Source: Primulina eburnea (lineage: Eukaryota > Streptophyta > Magnoliopsida > Lamiales > Gesneriaceae). From it: a stretch of DNA of 64,000 nt. How positions within the stretch are numbered: position 1 is the stretch's first letter; every line of letters starts with the position of its first letter. The position numbers and the translations under genes are program-made. Under the pieces are notes generated by a model. It saw only the letters and a list, made by a program, of their open reading frames with translations, was not told the origin of the DNA and searched no databases. Shown piece by piece: positions 22,079 to 32,522 of this stretch. The stretch is from NCBI RefSeq assembly GCF_022965805.1, contig NW_027331355.1, forward strand, positions 248,001 through 312,000, in the 5' to 3' direction.

Positions 22079-23266
22079 TTCGGTAAGTTTCTTGAGGTAT
22101 TTAAAAAATTGCACATCAATATTCCTTTTGCCGATGCTTTGATGCAAATGCCTAGTTATGCTAAATTTTTGAAAGACATATTAGCTAACAAGAGAAAGTT
22201 GGGGGATCACATGACGGTGAACTTAACTGAAAATTGCTCTGCTTTGGTACAAAACAAAATCCCACCGAAACTAAAAGACCCAGGGAGTTTTTCTATTCCT
22301 TGCATGATTGGTTATTTTGTTTTTCACAAAGCTTTGTGTGATCTTGGTGCGAGCATAAATCTTATGCCTTTATCTGTATTCAGGAAACTTGGATTGGGCG
22401 AGCCTAAACCGACACAGATGTCCTTGCAACTAGCTGACGGATCCGTCAAACATCCAAGAGGAGTCAAAGAAGATGTGTTGGTGAAAGTGGGAAAGTTTAC
22501 ATTTCCTACAGATTTTGTGGTGCTTGACATGGAAGAGGATATGGAGATGCCTTTGATTTTAGGGAGACCGTTCCTTGCAACTGGCAAGGCCGTGATTGAA
22601 GTGCAAGAAGGGAAGTTGAGATTGAGAGTGGGAAACGAAGAAATCACTTTCAATGTTTTTAACCCTCTTAAGCACACACTGCAAACTAATGATTGTTTTA
22701 TAGTTGATTCATCGGATTCTCTTGTGTGTCAATTTGTGCAGGATGCTATGAAGGATTCATTGAAAGTCACCCACACCACTGAATTGAAGGATGAACTTGA
22801 TGACGAAATATCTGAAAGAGGGGCATACTTTAATGCCAACCATCCATGGACGAAGCCAGTGAGAATGAAATTGGATGATTTGGGAGCTCGAAGGGACCTG
22901 ACCCCTCGGAAGTCAAGCGTTGAGGAACCGCCGACATGTGAGTTCGAACCACTGCCTCCACACCTGAAGTATGTGTACGTAGAGCGTAAAAAGCTAGCAC
23001 CAGACAAGCGCATTACACCAAGAGAATTTAAAGAAGGCGAAGCGGTGCTCCTACACAACTCCAAGTTGCGCTTATTTCCTGACAAGCGCAAGTCAAGATG
23101 AACAGGCCCTTACAAGATCACCAAGGTACTACCCTCGGGAGTATTAACTGTGCAAGATGGGAAAAATGAGCTGTTCACAGTCCATGCTCAACGACTGAAG
23201 CATTATTTGGGTGGTGCATTGGAGCCACAAATTGGAGTCACTCGATTCCAAAACAGTCAGAGATGA
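22079..23266 (+). pseudogene. Protease fused in frame to integrase C-terminus; RT/RNase H/INT core deleted
   Basis: In frame with the gag end. It encodes the segment before the protease, then an aspartic protease with active site ALCDLGASINLMPL and the later LILGRPFLATG flap-side motif. After the motif LPPHLKYVYV the frame passes directly into an integrase C-terminal segment (KRITPREFKEGEAVLLHNS, then LRLFPDK). A TGA at 23099 replaces the Trp usual in that motif; reading on gives TGPYKITKVLP and ends at 23266. About 2.5-3 kb of normal pol (RT, RNase H, catalytic integrase) is absent, yet the reading frame is kept across the join. Confidence 0.8.
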
Positions 23267-23591
23267 GAGGAACCGACAGTCAAGCTCTCGCCTATAAATT
23301 GAGAACTACCCCTCTCTCCCTTATCTTGCATTTAATTCGATTTTATTATTATTTATTTATTTTTTTTTTTTTGAGTTAGTCATTCTTCTTAATTTAATGT
23401 TAGTTTTAGGCATCATTCTCTCCGGAGGAGCACGTGAAGGAGGATCAGTGAGAGGGGAGTCACTTCTATCCCTTATTTTATTTATTGCATTTTGTTTCGT
23501 TCATTTTATTTATTTCTGTTTCTATTACATGGTTAGGGTATATTGCATCCATTTTGTTGTGCCTTATCTGTCTTTTTTTCTATCGTCTGTT

Positions 23592-23607
23592 GCATTGGGG
23601 ACAATGC
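23592..23607 (+). other. GGGA-loop hairpin in Athila-like 3' region
   Basis: GCATTG (23592-23597), GGGA, CAATGC (23602-23607): a perfect 6-bp stem with a GNRA-type loop. A 'ttg(a/g)ggacaatg' motif at this place is common in Athila/Tat elements. The same loop caps the hairpin before the LARD polypurine tract. Confidence 0.7.
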
Positions 23608-24030
23608 TCGACTTTAGTATTGGGGGGTGGATGGGTATTGTTTCGTGTGTTTATTTTTGGTGTCTTGTCGGTTATATTCATTGGCATGTAGTTTTAGTTG
23701 TTTTTCATATGTTTGTGTGTCAGCCGACAGTGTTTGGAGTAGTAAATTATTAGCCAAGGATGATTAGGAGGTGATGAGACATGCCCTGTCTGTCGTATAT
23801 TCGCACACCTTTAGCACTACTATGGTAAATACATAAAGTTTTATTTAAAACATTGAACTCTCTTTGCACAAATGTTAGAACTAGAAGCATGCATGATAAG
23901 ATGGTGAAAATTTTAAAACTAAAGTGGGGAACGAAGATGTTTGAAGGTGTAAATTGAACTTGACGACATTCTCTTGAATCGAGGTATCTATCAGCATATA
24001 TAAAAAAAAGAAAAAAAAAGAGAGAAAGAT

Positions 24031-24150
24031 GGAGATGTAAGGTGTGGGGGAGCCGAATAAAGGAATGAAATCCTATTCCTGGCTAAAGTTGGAGATGTAA
24101 GGTGTTGAGGAGCCGAATAAAGGAATGAAATCCTATTCCTGGCTAAAAAT
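24031..24150 (+). repeat. 60-bp tandem duplication
   Basis: Two copies of a unit starting ggagatgtaaggtgt and containing 'aaggaatgaaatcc', exactly 60 bp apart, with two or three mismatches. Lies in the 3' untranslated region. Confidence 0.85.
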
Positions 24151-24581
24151 GCAAAACACATGGATTTGAATCTGAAATGAAAAGTTCTAATATAGCCCTT
24201 TCATTACTGTATTCTTATTCAGAGAAAAGAAAAGAGAAAAAAAAGTTGCTGATGGATACTGAGTGCAAAGGAATAAAGGAGAGTGATATTTACACTAACA
24301 TGCTGATTTAAATCTCTGACAATGGTTGAGAATGGATCCCTCTATCATTTGTGATGCTAGGACTAACAACACACACACGTTCAGGCTTTATTTGAAACAA
24401 GGTCTAGACCAAGGGAAGTGCGAAGAATTGTGTTTTGTGTTGATTGACAAGGGAATATGTTGAGTTTCGCTGATGCTAGTTGATGACTATGAATTCACTG
24501 TCGAGCTACTTTGTGTCTCGTTCCATTTTATCTTGTCACCTGTTTTGCTCGAGGGCGAGCAAAAGGTTAGTATTGTGGGGT

Positions 24582-25996
24582 TGATAGAGGTGGATTTTAC
24601 GTGTTTTTGCGTATCTTGTTATGTCGCATTGTGTTGCATTTATCATTTAGATTTCATGCATTTTGTGTTATTTTAGCATTATTTATGTTTCTGGTTTATT
24701 TATGAGTTTAGTTGGTGAAAATGCAGATGAGTTGGGAATAAACTGAAGATTTAAAGAAAAAATTCGAAAGTCATCCGCCCGGGCGCAAATTTATGTCTGC
24801 CCGGGCGCTTCCAAGATGTAGGAAAAAGAAATTTTGCGAAGACCATCCGCCCGGGCGGAAACTTATGTCCGCCCAGGCGCGCCAAAGAAGAAGAAAAATA
24901 CAAGATTTGCGAAGACCATCCGCCCGGGCGGAAACTTATGTCCGCCCGGGCGCACTCGAAATTTTGGAAAGATTTGTTGGTCGATTACTTCCCTAATTTT
25001 CTGGAGGAGGCTGATAAGGTAAGGCTAGGGACGAGATTTTGAGATTATTCAGACACATTGGGAAATTATTGAAGGCGGCTAGAAGCTTAGAGGAGCATTT
25101 TCGCGCCGAAGTTGAAGATTCGAAGAATTCCGGGCACCGTTCTTCGCGTTTTTCATCTATTCTAGTATTTCTATCTTGGTTTTCATCTTTTAAACATTGT
25201 TGAGTCTATCTTACTATGAATTCTAGTAGCTAAACTTAATATTTGTTGGGATTTAAGGGGAGCCTACCCCAAACTTTGATTTGAATTAATTTATATTCGA
25301 TTGATGCGTTATTCTTGATTATACTATTGTTTGATTGTGATGTTAGAGCGTAGATAACTTTAACAACGTTTTTATATTGCGAGTGAGTTCGAGAGAATAA
25401 CTTGTGATAGGAACGAGTAGTATAATCCGTGGATCTACAATTTACATAGATATATGAAATTGGATACGCCCCGATAGTCATAGTCCTTAGGGTCGAAAAC
25501 TAGGGGATTTCATAAATCGAAATGTGATTCACTTTTGATAAATAATTAAAGACATTTAATTACTTCATTGAGTCGAATTAGTTTGGCATAGCTCGAGAGA
25601 GCATGTTCAATTGAATAGGAAATCCTGTCGGAAGCATATAATCACTATCGAACGAATTAATAAATTAACGAGGGGTAGGTGAACTGATATTCCCAACAAA
25701 TTCATTTCTCATTGAATTTTACTCATCATTTTAGATATTAATTTTCATTCATTGCTTATTGAATCATTTTATTTGCATATTTATTTGAGCATAGTAGTAT
25801 TAATCACTCAATCAATTTTCGTTGCTAAAGATCTAATAACTGGAAAAGAATAATTGTTAAATACAGTCTTCAGTGGAACGATACTCGCACTCCGGTACAT
25901 TATACTATTACTTGACATCGTGCACTTGCGATTAATTTTGAGCATACAAAATCATATTTTTATTGAGGATTCCATAGTGCAAGTTTTGCTCGATCA
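24582..25996 (+). repeat. Athila-like 3' LTR
   Basis: 1415 bp, TGATAGAGG to GCTCGATCA, followed by ATCAC. It has three GC-rich palindromic units (about 24773-24955) against two in the 5' LTR, and a segment at 25442-25482 missing from the 5' LTR and from the duplicated LTR. Otherwise nearly identical to the 5' LTR. Confidence 0.9.
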
Positions 25997-26001
25997 ATCA
26001 C

Positions 26002-27180
26002 ATCTTCAACTGATCTAGAATTGTCCAGCTGAATATCAGAGGTTACTGATTTGATGACCTCATCAAGATTTGCCAGTTATTGTTCAGCTTCAGTATATAG
26101 ATTTGGATCAGGAGTGGAAGATTGAGGTGCTGAATATGGAGATGTAGGTTAGGCACCTGAAATGGAAGGTTCAGTTGCCTGTTGAGTAGCTTCAGCAGCT
26201 GAGTCTTTGGGTGGCTCTTGAACTTACTGTTCAGCTAGCTTTTCTTCAGATGACGAGTCTTGGGGAGCCGCTTGAATGATCAGTTCTTGATCCATTTCCT
26301 AGTTCTTGATTTCCATATGTAAAGAAAGAAGATCCGAGTCCAACTGGTCATGCACAGCTGTATCAATAAAAGTAGTGGGACTGGTAGGATCAAAATTTTG
26401 TCGCAATTCAGCAACTATCTTTTGAAGTCTCTTGGCTCTCAGCTGATTGAAAAAGTAATTCTTGGGCTCTAGAGCCTCAACAACTGTTGATGTCTTGACT
26501 ACTCTCATAACTACAGACTCCAGTTTAATAAATTTATGCAGTTTGGATTTCTTCTGAAGCTGTTTGGCGAAGACTTCTGTTCTAAACTTCACCCATTCAG
26601 TGTAGGCCTTGAGCATATTTTTTGCAAATTCGTTGATCTCTTGCCAGATGAGATCAATGTGCGTTTATATCGCATTAGTTGTCCTGGGCTCTTCTTGCAT
26701 CTTTCCTTTGCCCTTAGAATTAGTTAGTGCATGAGAAATGCTTAGTCCTGAGGTAGTCGCATCAATATTCTCTCTGATCACTATTCCCTTAGGTCTTGCA
26801 GTAGGAAGGGAAGTGTATCCAACAATGGTGATCAGTGGAGCCTTAACTCCAACAAGCTTCTTCTTGTCACTAGATTCAGTGAATTTCTTCTTTGGCATGA
26901 AGGCAGATAGATGCAACTAATCCTCAGTTGAAGGTTCAGTTGGAATAGCCTTCAGTGGCATAGCCTTGATAGGCTGTTCAGCTCCTGACTGCATCAGTCG
27001 ATCAGTTGGGATGGTTCCAACTGCAGCAGTAGGCTCGGTCTTCAAAGTTCATGGCTTCTTCACAACTTTGGGAGAAGGAGTCTTCTCAGAATCGCTTTGG
27101 TTAACAATCAGCTTGCGCTTGATTGTTTTCTTCTGAATAGTCTTCTTCTTTTGAACTGATTTGGGAGCCTCCTCTGTCCC
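26002..27180 (-). pseudogene. Env-position ORF of Sirevirus-like element, 5' part
   Basis: Minus-strand coding region read from about 27180 to the Athila insertion point. It begins with a Lys-rich, Ser/Pro/Glu-containing stretch (motifs QKKKTIQKKTIKRKL and NQSDSEKTPSP), then an open frame 26916-26665 (motif SAFMPKKKFTESSD), a short gap with a stop, and another at 26616-26299 (motif TEWVKFRTEVFAKQLQKKSK) with probable helices. Frames are interrupted by several stops and continue at 17763 after removal of the insertion. No enzyme motif is present. It resembles fast-evolving, low-complexity proteins found in many copies in plant assemblies. Sirevirus env-like ORF is the preferred call. Confidence 0.4.
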
Positions 27181-27242
27181 ATAATTTAAATAAATTATGG
27201 AATTATGCATGTTGGTTACGTATGTGTTATGTATGGAACAAT

Positions 27243-28260
27243 ATGCCTCCTAGACGCATTCTTGAGCGTACGAGAGATGATGAGCCTTGCCAGGAGGACA
27301 GGGAAGATCTAAGGCAGGAGAGGAATATACCTTCACCCCTCCACCTGACATGAATGCCCAGATGCTAGTTGGGATGACTCAGTTCTTTGCACAGTTTGCG
27401 GGGAACAATGCTGTAGCAGCCAGGCCGACAGGGCCCGAGGCTACTTATGAGCGCTTCATAAAGATGGGTCCGAAAGAGTTTTCAGGGACGACAGATCCCT
27501 TAATTGCCGAGGGCTGGATTAAGTCCCTCGAGGTTATCTTCGAGTTCATGGAGCTTGGGGACGCAGACCGAGTTCGTTGTGCGACATACCTATTTGGAGG
27601 AGATGCCCGCTTATGGTGGGAAGGAGCATCAGTAGCTTTCAACTTGGCTACTATGAGCTGGACGCGCTTCACGGAGGTATTTTACTCCAAATATTTTAAT
27701 AACGAAGTGCGATCTAGATTGACCAGGGAGTTCATGACCCTGAGGCAGGGAGACTCGACTGTTCGGAGTTCATCCGTAAGTTTGAGAGGGGTTGCCATTT
27801 TGTGCCCCTGATTGCGAACGATGTCGGTGCCAAGCTGAGGCACTTTCTGGATGGTCTGAGGCCGATCTTGGGCCGTGATGTTAGGGTGGATGTCCCTACT
27901 ACTTATGATGTTGCTGTCTCCAGAGCTCTAGCTGCAGAGCAGGACCAACATGAAATTGAGAGGGATCATCAGGGTAAGCGACCAGTCCCAATACCACACC
28001 GCCCTCCTCCTCCTCAGCAGCAACATCAGAATAAGAGGCCTTTTCAGGGCCCGCCTAGAAACAGAGCTCAGCAGCAGCGGGGACACCCAGCCTCGAAGAC
28101 TTTTGAGCATGCACACGCCGCCATGCTGGAGCGTGTATGTGTGGCTCAGGGAAGTGTTACAAGTGTGGTAGTCCAGACCACTTGCTGCCACAGTGCCTTC
28201 AGAGGAATCTGCCTACCCAAGGCAAAGTTTTTGCTCTCCATGCTACGGAGACGAAATATC
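27243..28260 (+). pseudogene. Chromovirus-like gag, frameshifted, pol missing
   Basis: ATG at 27243 starts a typical chromovirus gag opening (MPPRRILERTRDDE). A frameshift near 27290 moves to the frame of 27287-27811, which holds the gag core (motifs FIKMGPKEFSGTTDPLIAEG and DRVRCATYLFGGDARLWWEG). A second shift near 27800 leads to LRHFLDGLRPILGRDVR and a Gln/Pro-rich linker. A third leads to the zinc knuckle CYKCGSPDHLLPQC (C-x2-C-x4-H-x4-C) at about 28155-28196. The frame then runs into LTR-like DNA with no protease or pol. The LTR tail that follows is related to the LARD LTR, so this family may be close to the partner that moved the LARD. Confidence 0.75.
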
Positions 28261-28309
28261 TCCCACTTCATTATCATGGGATTATTACTTCACCCGGTGG
28301 TCACTTACC

Positions 28310-28841
28310 GGTTCAGTTCAGTTCATTTATTGGTACGGATATCCAGGCCAAGGGCTGCGATGATCTCTACCGCCCAGTATACTTTGGTTTAGTCTGATCA
28401 GGCGATCCAGTTCAATTCAGTTCAGGGGCCACTTGCGTAGAACATATTCTCAACATAAAAATTATGACATGTTATTTCATGACAAGGCTCTATCGAGCAA
28501 CAGTTTACTTATGATTTTCAGTTCAGTTATGCACATATTATAATTACTCATGGCATGATATTTTTACGTTACGCCATACTCATGATATTTTTACCATGCA
28601 TGCAATTTTATTATTATTACTTGTTATTTATGATATAGGCATGCTGAGTCTTTAGACTCACTAGACTTGACTGTTGTTGAATTATTTTAAATTATTATTT
28701 TGCAAACTATAATTATTTCCGCTGTGCTATTTTGAACATTAAACTCTATTTATCAATTTATTTTACGAACGAGGCATATTACTTATTTTAATAGAAAATT
28801 TTTAGTTTTTCCGCAAATTTCCAAATACGAATTTCGGGCCA
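28310..28841 (+). mobile_element. Chromovirus LTR tail
   Basis: Shares 'cgcccagta..tttggtttagtctgat..aggcgat' and 'gagtctttagactcactagac' in order with the 3' third of the LARD LTR, but diverged. It ends near 28841 after 'aatttcgggcca'. Joined directly to the gag remnant, with protease-to-integrase and most of the LTR absent. Confidence 0.6.
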
Positions 28842-28946
28842 TTATAAAATCTTACTCTGGCTAGACTCACTACATTCACTAGACCCGCTGGACCTCTCGG
28901 AACCCCTCGAAGAGCTAGACTCGAAATCTGAATCGGAAGAAGACAT
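28842..28946 (-). pseudogene. Start of an antisense Tat-type ORF, truncated
   Basis: On the minus strand an ATG at 28946 opens 34 codons of Ser-rich sequence (MSSSDSDFESSSSRGSERSS...) closed by a stop at the junction with the chromovirus LTR. About 45 nt upstream is 'gggtaagttctctctt', which resembles the 'agtaagtctcttcttt' found about 40 nt upstream of the antisense ORF ATG at 35907. The Ser-rich start also resembles those at 34761 and 33744. It is therefore probably the truncated start of a Tat-element antisense ORF, belonging with the plus-oriented LTR at 30142-30471. A TATA-like box on the same strand lies far upstream (29919-29926). Confidence 0.4.
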
Positions 28947-29039
28947 AAGTGTTTTGGATAATCAAACAGGAAAAAGAGAGAACTTACCCGGACGGGACAA
29001 GGAAAAAAGTGCTCGAGGGTGAAGACCACAAGAGCGAGC

Positions 29040-29880
29040 AGGTGAGGAGCGCGTGCTGGGGCGTGCGGGACGAGAGGCACGCCGGGCGAGCATGCGGTTG
29101 GGCTGTGGTTCGCTGGTGAGCGCTCGTGCAAGGGGAGAGGCGCGACGGGCGAGCGCGGGGTCGGACGAGCAGATGAGCGGGCGAGGAGCAATGGGCTATG
29201 GCGCGCTGGGCGAGCGCTCATGCGGGGTGAGAGGCGCGCCAAGAGAGCGTGCAGCTGGGCGAGCGTGAAGGAAGAGACGAGGGCGTGATGGGCGAGGCGA
29301 GAGCGGCGAGGGCGAATAGGTGCTCGGCAGGGGCGAGCGTGTAGCAAGGCGAGGCGCTTGGCAGGAGCGAGCATGCAACATGGCGAGGCACTCGGAAGGG
29401 GTGAGCGTGCAGCAGGACTCGGCGGGGGCAAGCAGGTGAGGTTTGGGGCAAGGCGCTCGGCAGGGGCGAGCGTGCAGTAGGACTCAACGGGGGCGAGCAG
29501 GTGAGCGTGGGGGCATGGGCGAGGATGAGAGTGTCGGCAGGGGCGAGGCGAGTAAGCATGGGGGCAGGGGCTCGACGAGGCTGGGGCGAGGCAGTTTCTT
29601 GGGGCGATGCAAGGGATGTGGCGAGGAGGTGAGGCTTGGGGCTCGGCTAGGGCAGCGTGGTGAGGCATGGGCGAGGATGAGCATGTGGGCGGGGGCGAGG
29701 GTGAGCGTGTGGGCTGGGCGAGGGCTCGGCTGGTGCGCCAAGCGTGGCGAAGCGGTGGGTAGGGGCGAGGCTGAGGGTGAGGCCGTGCGAGAGGGAGGCG
29801 ATGCAAGGGTGCGTAGACGAGGGATAGGTGCGCAAAGGCGAGCCGACGTGTGTGCGAGGGTGCGACGACAGAGGAAATTT
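29040..29880. repeat. GC-rich degenerate minisatellite-like array
   Basis: About 840 bp made of variants of 'ggcgaggcg', 'gggcgagcgtgcagca' and 'ctcggcaggggcgagc', with G far above C on the plus strand. It stands out sharply from the AT-rich surroundings. Stretches such as 29687-29715 hold four G-runs. All six frames are largely open because of composition; the 378-codon minus frame (28802-29938) has no matching ATG and is a Pro/Arg/Ser/His artefact. It lies in the 5' leader position of the antisense ORF start at 28946. Confidence 0.7.
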
Positions 29881-30141
29881 TGCAGGGAGAAGTGAAAATG
29901 AAGTGGGGAAGGAGTCTATACTTATAGGGGGAGCCCAAATTTGCCTTTTCAAGACAAGATTTTGATTTGATTTCCTTCCCTTCAGAACAAGATTGCGATA
30001 TGATTTAATTTGTTTCCAAAATTTTGGAGACTGACGAACGGCTGAAAGAAAATGCACAACTCGCACCCGGTACCCCGAGGACAGCACAACTGATCGAACT
30101 TCGAACCTGCGATTCAGTTCGACTCGGGAGGGGGAGACTGG

Positions 30142-30471
30142 TGATACCACCAGGAATGGGCCCACTACCCCTGTCCCATCCCAAGCCCAAGTGGAAGACA
30201 GGCCCATCAAGGGCCCATGTATTCTCCTATAAATATCAGGTTTAAGCGTATGTTAATTCGTTAACTATATTGTTTTCAGCAGCACCCTTAGCTGCTCCCC
30301 CCACATATCCTCAGTCACTGACTTGAGCGTCAGAGGGGCTACGCCAAGACACCCTCCTGGCTCTCTTTTAACGGTCTTTTTCGTGATTTCAGGCTCGGGA
30401 CAATTTCAAAACTCTGCGTCTGTACTAGTGACACTTGCTAGGAGCGGACACTAAATTTTCCGTGAGTATCA
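30142..30471 (+). mobile_element. Short Tat-like LTR
   Basis: Begins TGATACCACC after a purine tract (30126-30137, GGGAGGGGGAGA) and ends GAGTATCA, giving 6-bp inverted ends. It has a TATA box (CTATAAATATC, about 30229) followed by a leader with 'cactgacttgagcgtcagag' and 'acgccaagacaccctcctgg', the same layout as the Tat LTR leader at 32523-32760 (minus strand). The preceding purine tract makes it a 3' LTR; no second copy is seen. Confidence 0.6.
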
Positions 30472-30992
30472 ATATATATATATTTATTGAATAAACTTTG
30501 GAATGTATTTAACGTAATCATTGCAGGCTTAACACAATCAAATCGAATGAAACGTCATTTATATTTTCATGATTTTCTTTCATGCTTTATAAATGAAAAA
30601 ACTAAACTGAGTTGTACATTGAAATTGATTTTGGGTTTTAAATTCTAAGACTATATATAGGATTTTTCTGTTTTTACAAAGACTATATATAGTTAAACAA
30701 CGTGATTTGTATCCCTATTTTTATTCTTTTTCTAATTATAACCAAAGCAAAATTCATGATAAGTAGTAATATAATTATTAAATAATTAAATTTAGTTAAT
30801 TTTTAAAAGTAAACATTAAAATTCCGATTCTATATCAATTTGAACTAAGACCATCAATTGTAACTTGTAAGAAGTGTTTTAAAATGTTTCCCCTAGAGTT
30901 TGTCTGGGCGGTATATAGGCAATGAGCAGTCATTTATTGTCTTGATTTTTATAAAGGTGACGCGTTTGGACATTGCTGCAAAAATTGACCTA

Positions 30993-30995
<3 letters not shown>
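30472..30995. other. AT-rich spacer, nothing recognised
   Basis: No ORF, repeat or RNA gene recognised. It may be the sequence in which the neighbouring elements inserted. Confidence 0.5.

Positions 30996-31060
<65 letters not shown>
30996..31060. repeat. (AT)n microsatellite
   Basis: About 32 uninterrupted AT dinucleotides. The ORF crossing it (30893-31288 minus) is an artefact of the repeat. Confidence 0.95.
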
Positions 31061-31062
<2 letters not shown>

Positions 31063-31567
31063 CGGATTTTAAAAAAAACTTAAACAAGATTAGTGCAAGA
31101 ACTAGGACAAAAGAGTTGATTGTTGATGTTGAAGATGAAGATGTTGAGATGAAAGTTGAACAAGAGGGAGATTCCATGGAGTTAGCTACCGATGTAGTGA
31201 CGGTTGTCAAAACTGTGTGTAACGAAATCACCAAGTTGCAAACTTTTTTTTTTTTTTTGTTTGTAAGAAGAAATATTGAGATGAACAAAAAGAAAATTAG
31301 AGATATAAGCTTAAATAAAATAGGCTAGGCTGTTGCTCGCCTACCACCAAGCTCTTTTTAGATCACTATTATAAGTAAAATTTTGTTCAAAAAATTAAGT
31401 TAAAAATAAAAAGTTTACTATTTTTTAGAATTAAAACATTTTTTTAATTCAGACCAAAATCAACCCTTTTTCCAGTAAATTGTTCTATTTTCTTTCCAAA
31501 GTTTACAATTTTTTTAACAAAATATTAACATATAACATAAGAACGTTGCTGAAATTTGAACGAGAAT
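31061..31567. other. AT-rich spacer with T-run
   Basis: Holds a 15-T run near 31244 and an acidic 70-codon ORF (31116-31328) that ends in the T-run and has no recognised motif. Nothing else supported. Confidence 0.45.
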
Positions 31568-31946
31568 GATTTCAACTACTGAAATCTGGACTGTAAAACA
31601 TAAAAACTGCTTGAACTATTACTAAGATTTCTACATGGATTTGCAAGAATTTGTGCGTGATGTGTGTTGTGTCTTTCATCTTCTGCCGACGAATTCTTTT
31701 GTTTAAAAAATTACGAGCGGTTCCCTCATTCTTCCATGATCAACGTTCTTCCCACGATGTAGCCCATGATCTTCCCTTATTTGATTAATTCAAATCATTT
31801 TAAATTACCGATGAACTCATATCCAATCTTTTACCTCTTATTCCTAGGGTTTGAGCTTTACAAACTTTGGGCCTAATTAAAATATAGCCCCAATAAATGC
31901 GTGGTAAGCTTGTTATAGGCCTATTTACTCTTATTTATCTGTAACA
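31568..31946 (+). repeat. Dispersed repeat, copy 1
   Basis: Aligns in the same orientation with 47925-48255 along its length (shared words include 'aattcttttgtttaaaaaatta' and 'aattaaaatatagcc'). Copies are diverged by small indels. It may be an LTR of the degenerate element whose gag lies at 44163-47965, because copy 2 follows that gag directly. Interrupted on its right by the hAT-like element at 31955. Confidence 0.6.
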
Positions 31947-31954
31947 CTGAAGCC

Positions 31955-32522
31955 TAGGGATGTAAATGATCCAAACCAAGCCGAACAGTATCAGACTTGA
32001 GCTTGGCTCGTTTAAGATTAATTCAAGCTCGAGCTCGAGCTCGAGCTTGATTCGAGCTTTTATTATCTGGCTTGAGTTTGGCTCGCTTAAGATTGATATA
32101 GCTCGAGCTTTATTCTAGCTTTTATCATCAGGCTGGAATTCGACTTGTCTTGAAATTACTAAGCTTGTGAAAGCTCGAGTTCGACTCGTTAAAAGCTCGT
32201 TTATCATGTTAATCAAGCCGGGCTCGAGCTTGGTTTATTAATAGCTCGTTTATCATATTTAACAAGCCTGACTTGAGTTCGACTCGTTTTCGACCTCGTA
32301 AAACATACAATTGAGCTCGAATTTGAGCTTGATTCGAACTTGTTAAAATTAAATATATCTATGAACTAATTTATATTAGACATAAAAGTTTAAATTTTAT
32401 TAGTACAAATATTTTTATTTGTCAACTCAACAAATGAGTCAAGCTCGAGCTGACGAGCCACCTAAACGAGCCGAGTTCGAGTTCGCGAGCCTATTAACGA
32501 ACATGTTTGCGAGCTCACGAGA
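31955..32522. mobile_element. Non-autonomous hAT-like element, left part
   Basis: Starts TAGGGATGTAAATGA, matched at the other end by the complement of TTTGCATCCCTA (42687-42698). The flanking 8-mers are CTGAAGCC (31947-31954) and CTAAAGCC (42699-42706). The inside is packed with 'gctcgagctcgag' and 'gagcttg' subterminal motifs. With the right part (42550-42698) it totals about 0.7 kb. It has no transposase and is split by the Tat element. Confidence 0.75.

Larger units (their letters stand above)
23267..24581 (+). other. Long 3' untranslated region of the Athila-like element
   Basis: T-rich then A/G-rich sequence with no convincing gene. The 118-codon ORF at 23397-23753 is hydrophobic only because the DNA is T-rich. 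It holds a small GGGA-loop hairpin at 23592-23607, a G-run 'attggggggtgg' at 23619, a 60-bp tandem duplication at 24031-24150, and a final polypurine-like 'attgtggggt' just before the 3' LTR. Confidence 0.6.
17764..25996 (+). mobile_element. Athila-like Ty3/gypsy deletion derivative
   Basis: Bounded by LTRs starting TGATAGAGGTGGATTTTA and ending GCTCGATCA, with perfect target duplications ATCAC at 17759-17763 and 25997-26001. The PBS TGGCGCCGTTGCCGGGGAC is the Athila/Tat type. The order is LTR, PBS, start of gag, partial second LTR, PBS, gag, protease, integrase C-terminus, long 3' untranslated region, LTR. RT, RNase H and the integrase core are absent, so it could only move with proteins from an intact relative. 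It landed in the Sirevirus-like ORF. Confidence 0.9.

Noticed and set aside
23397..23753. 118-codon hydrophobic ORF as a possible env-like protein
   Set aside because: It lies in T-rich 3' untranslated sequence, overlaps the GGGA hairpin motif, and its hydrophobicity is a result of T-rich codons; no family motif.
28802..29938. 378-codon minus-strand ORF
   Set aside because: Its composition (Pro, Arg, Ser, His, Ala) follows from the GC-rich array, it has no supporting ATG, and other frames of the array are open as well.
30893..31288. 131-codon ORF over the AT repeat
   Set aside because: Tyr-Ile repeats come from the AT microsatellite.
32518..32522. Target duplication for the Tat element
   Set aside because: Flanks CGAGA and CTTAG do not match, so none is claimed.
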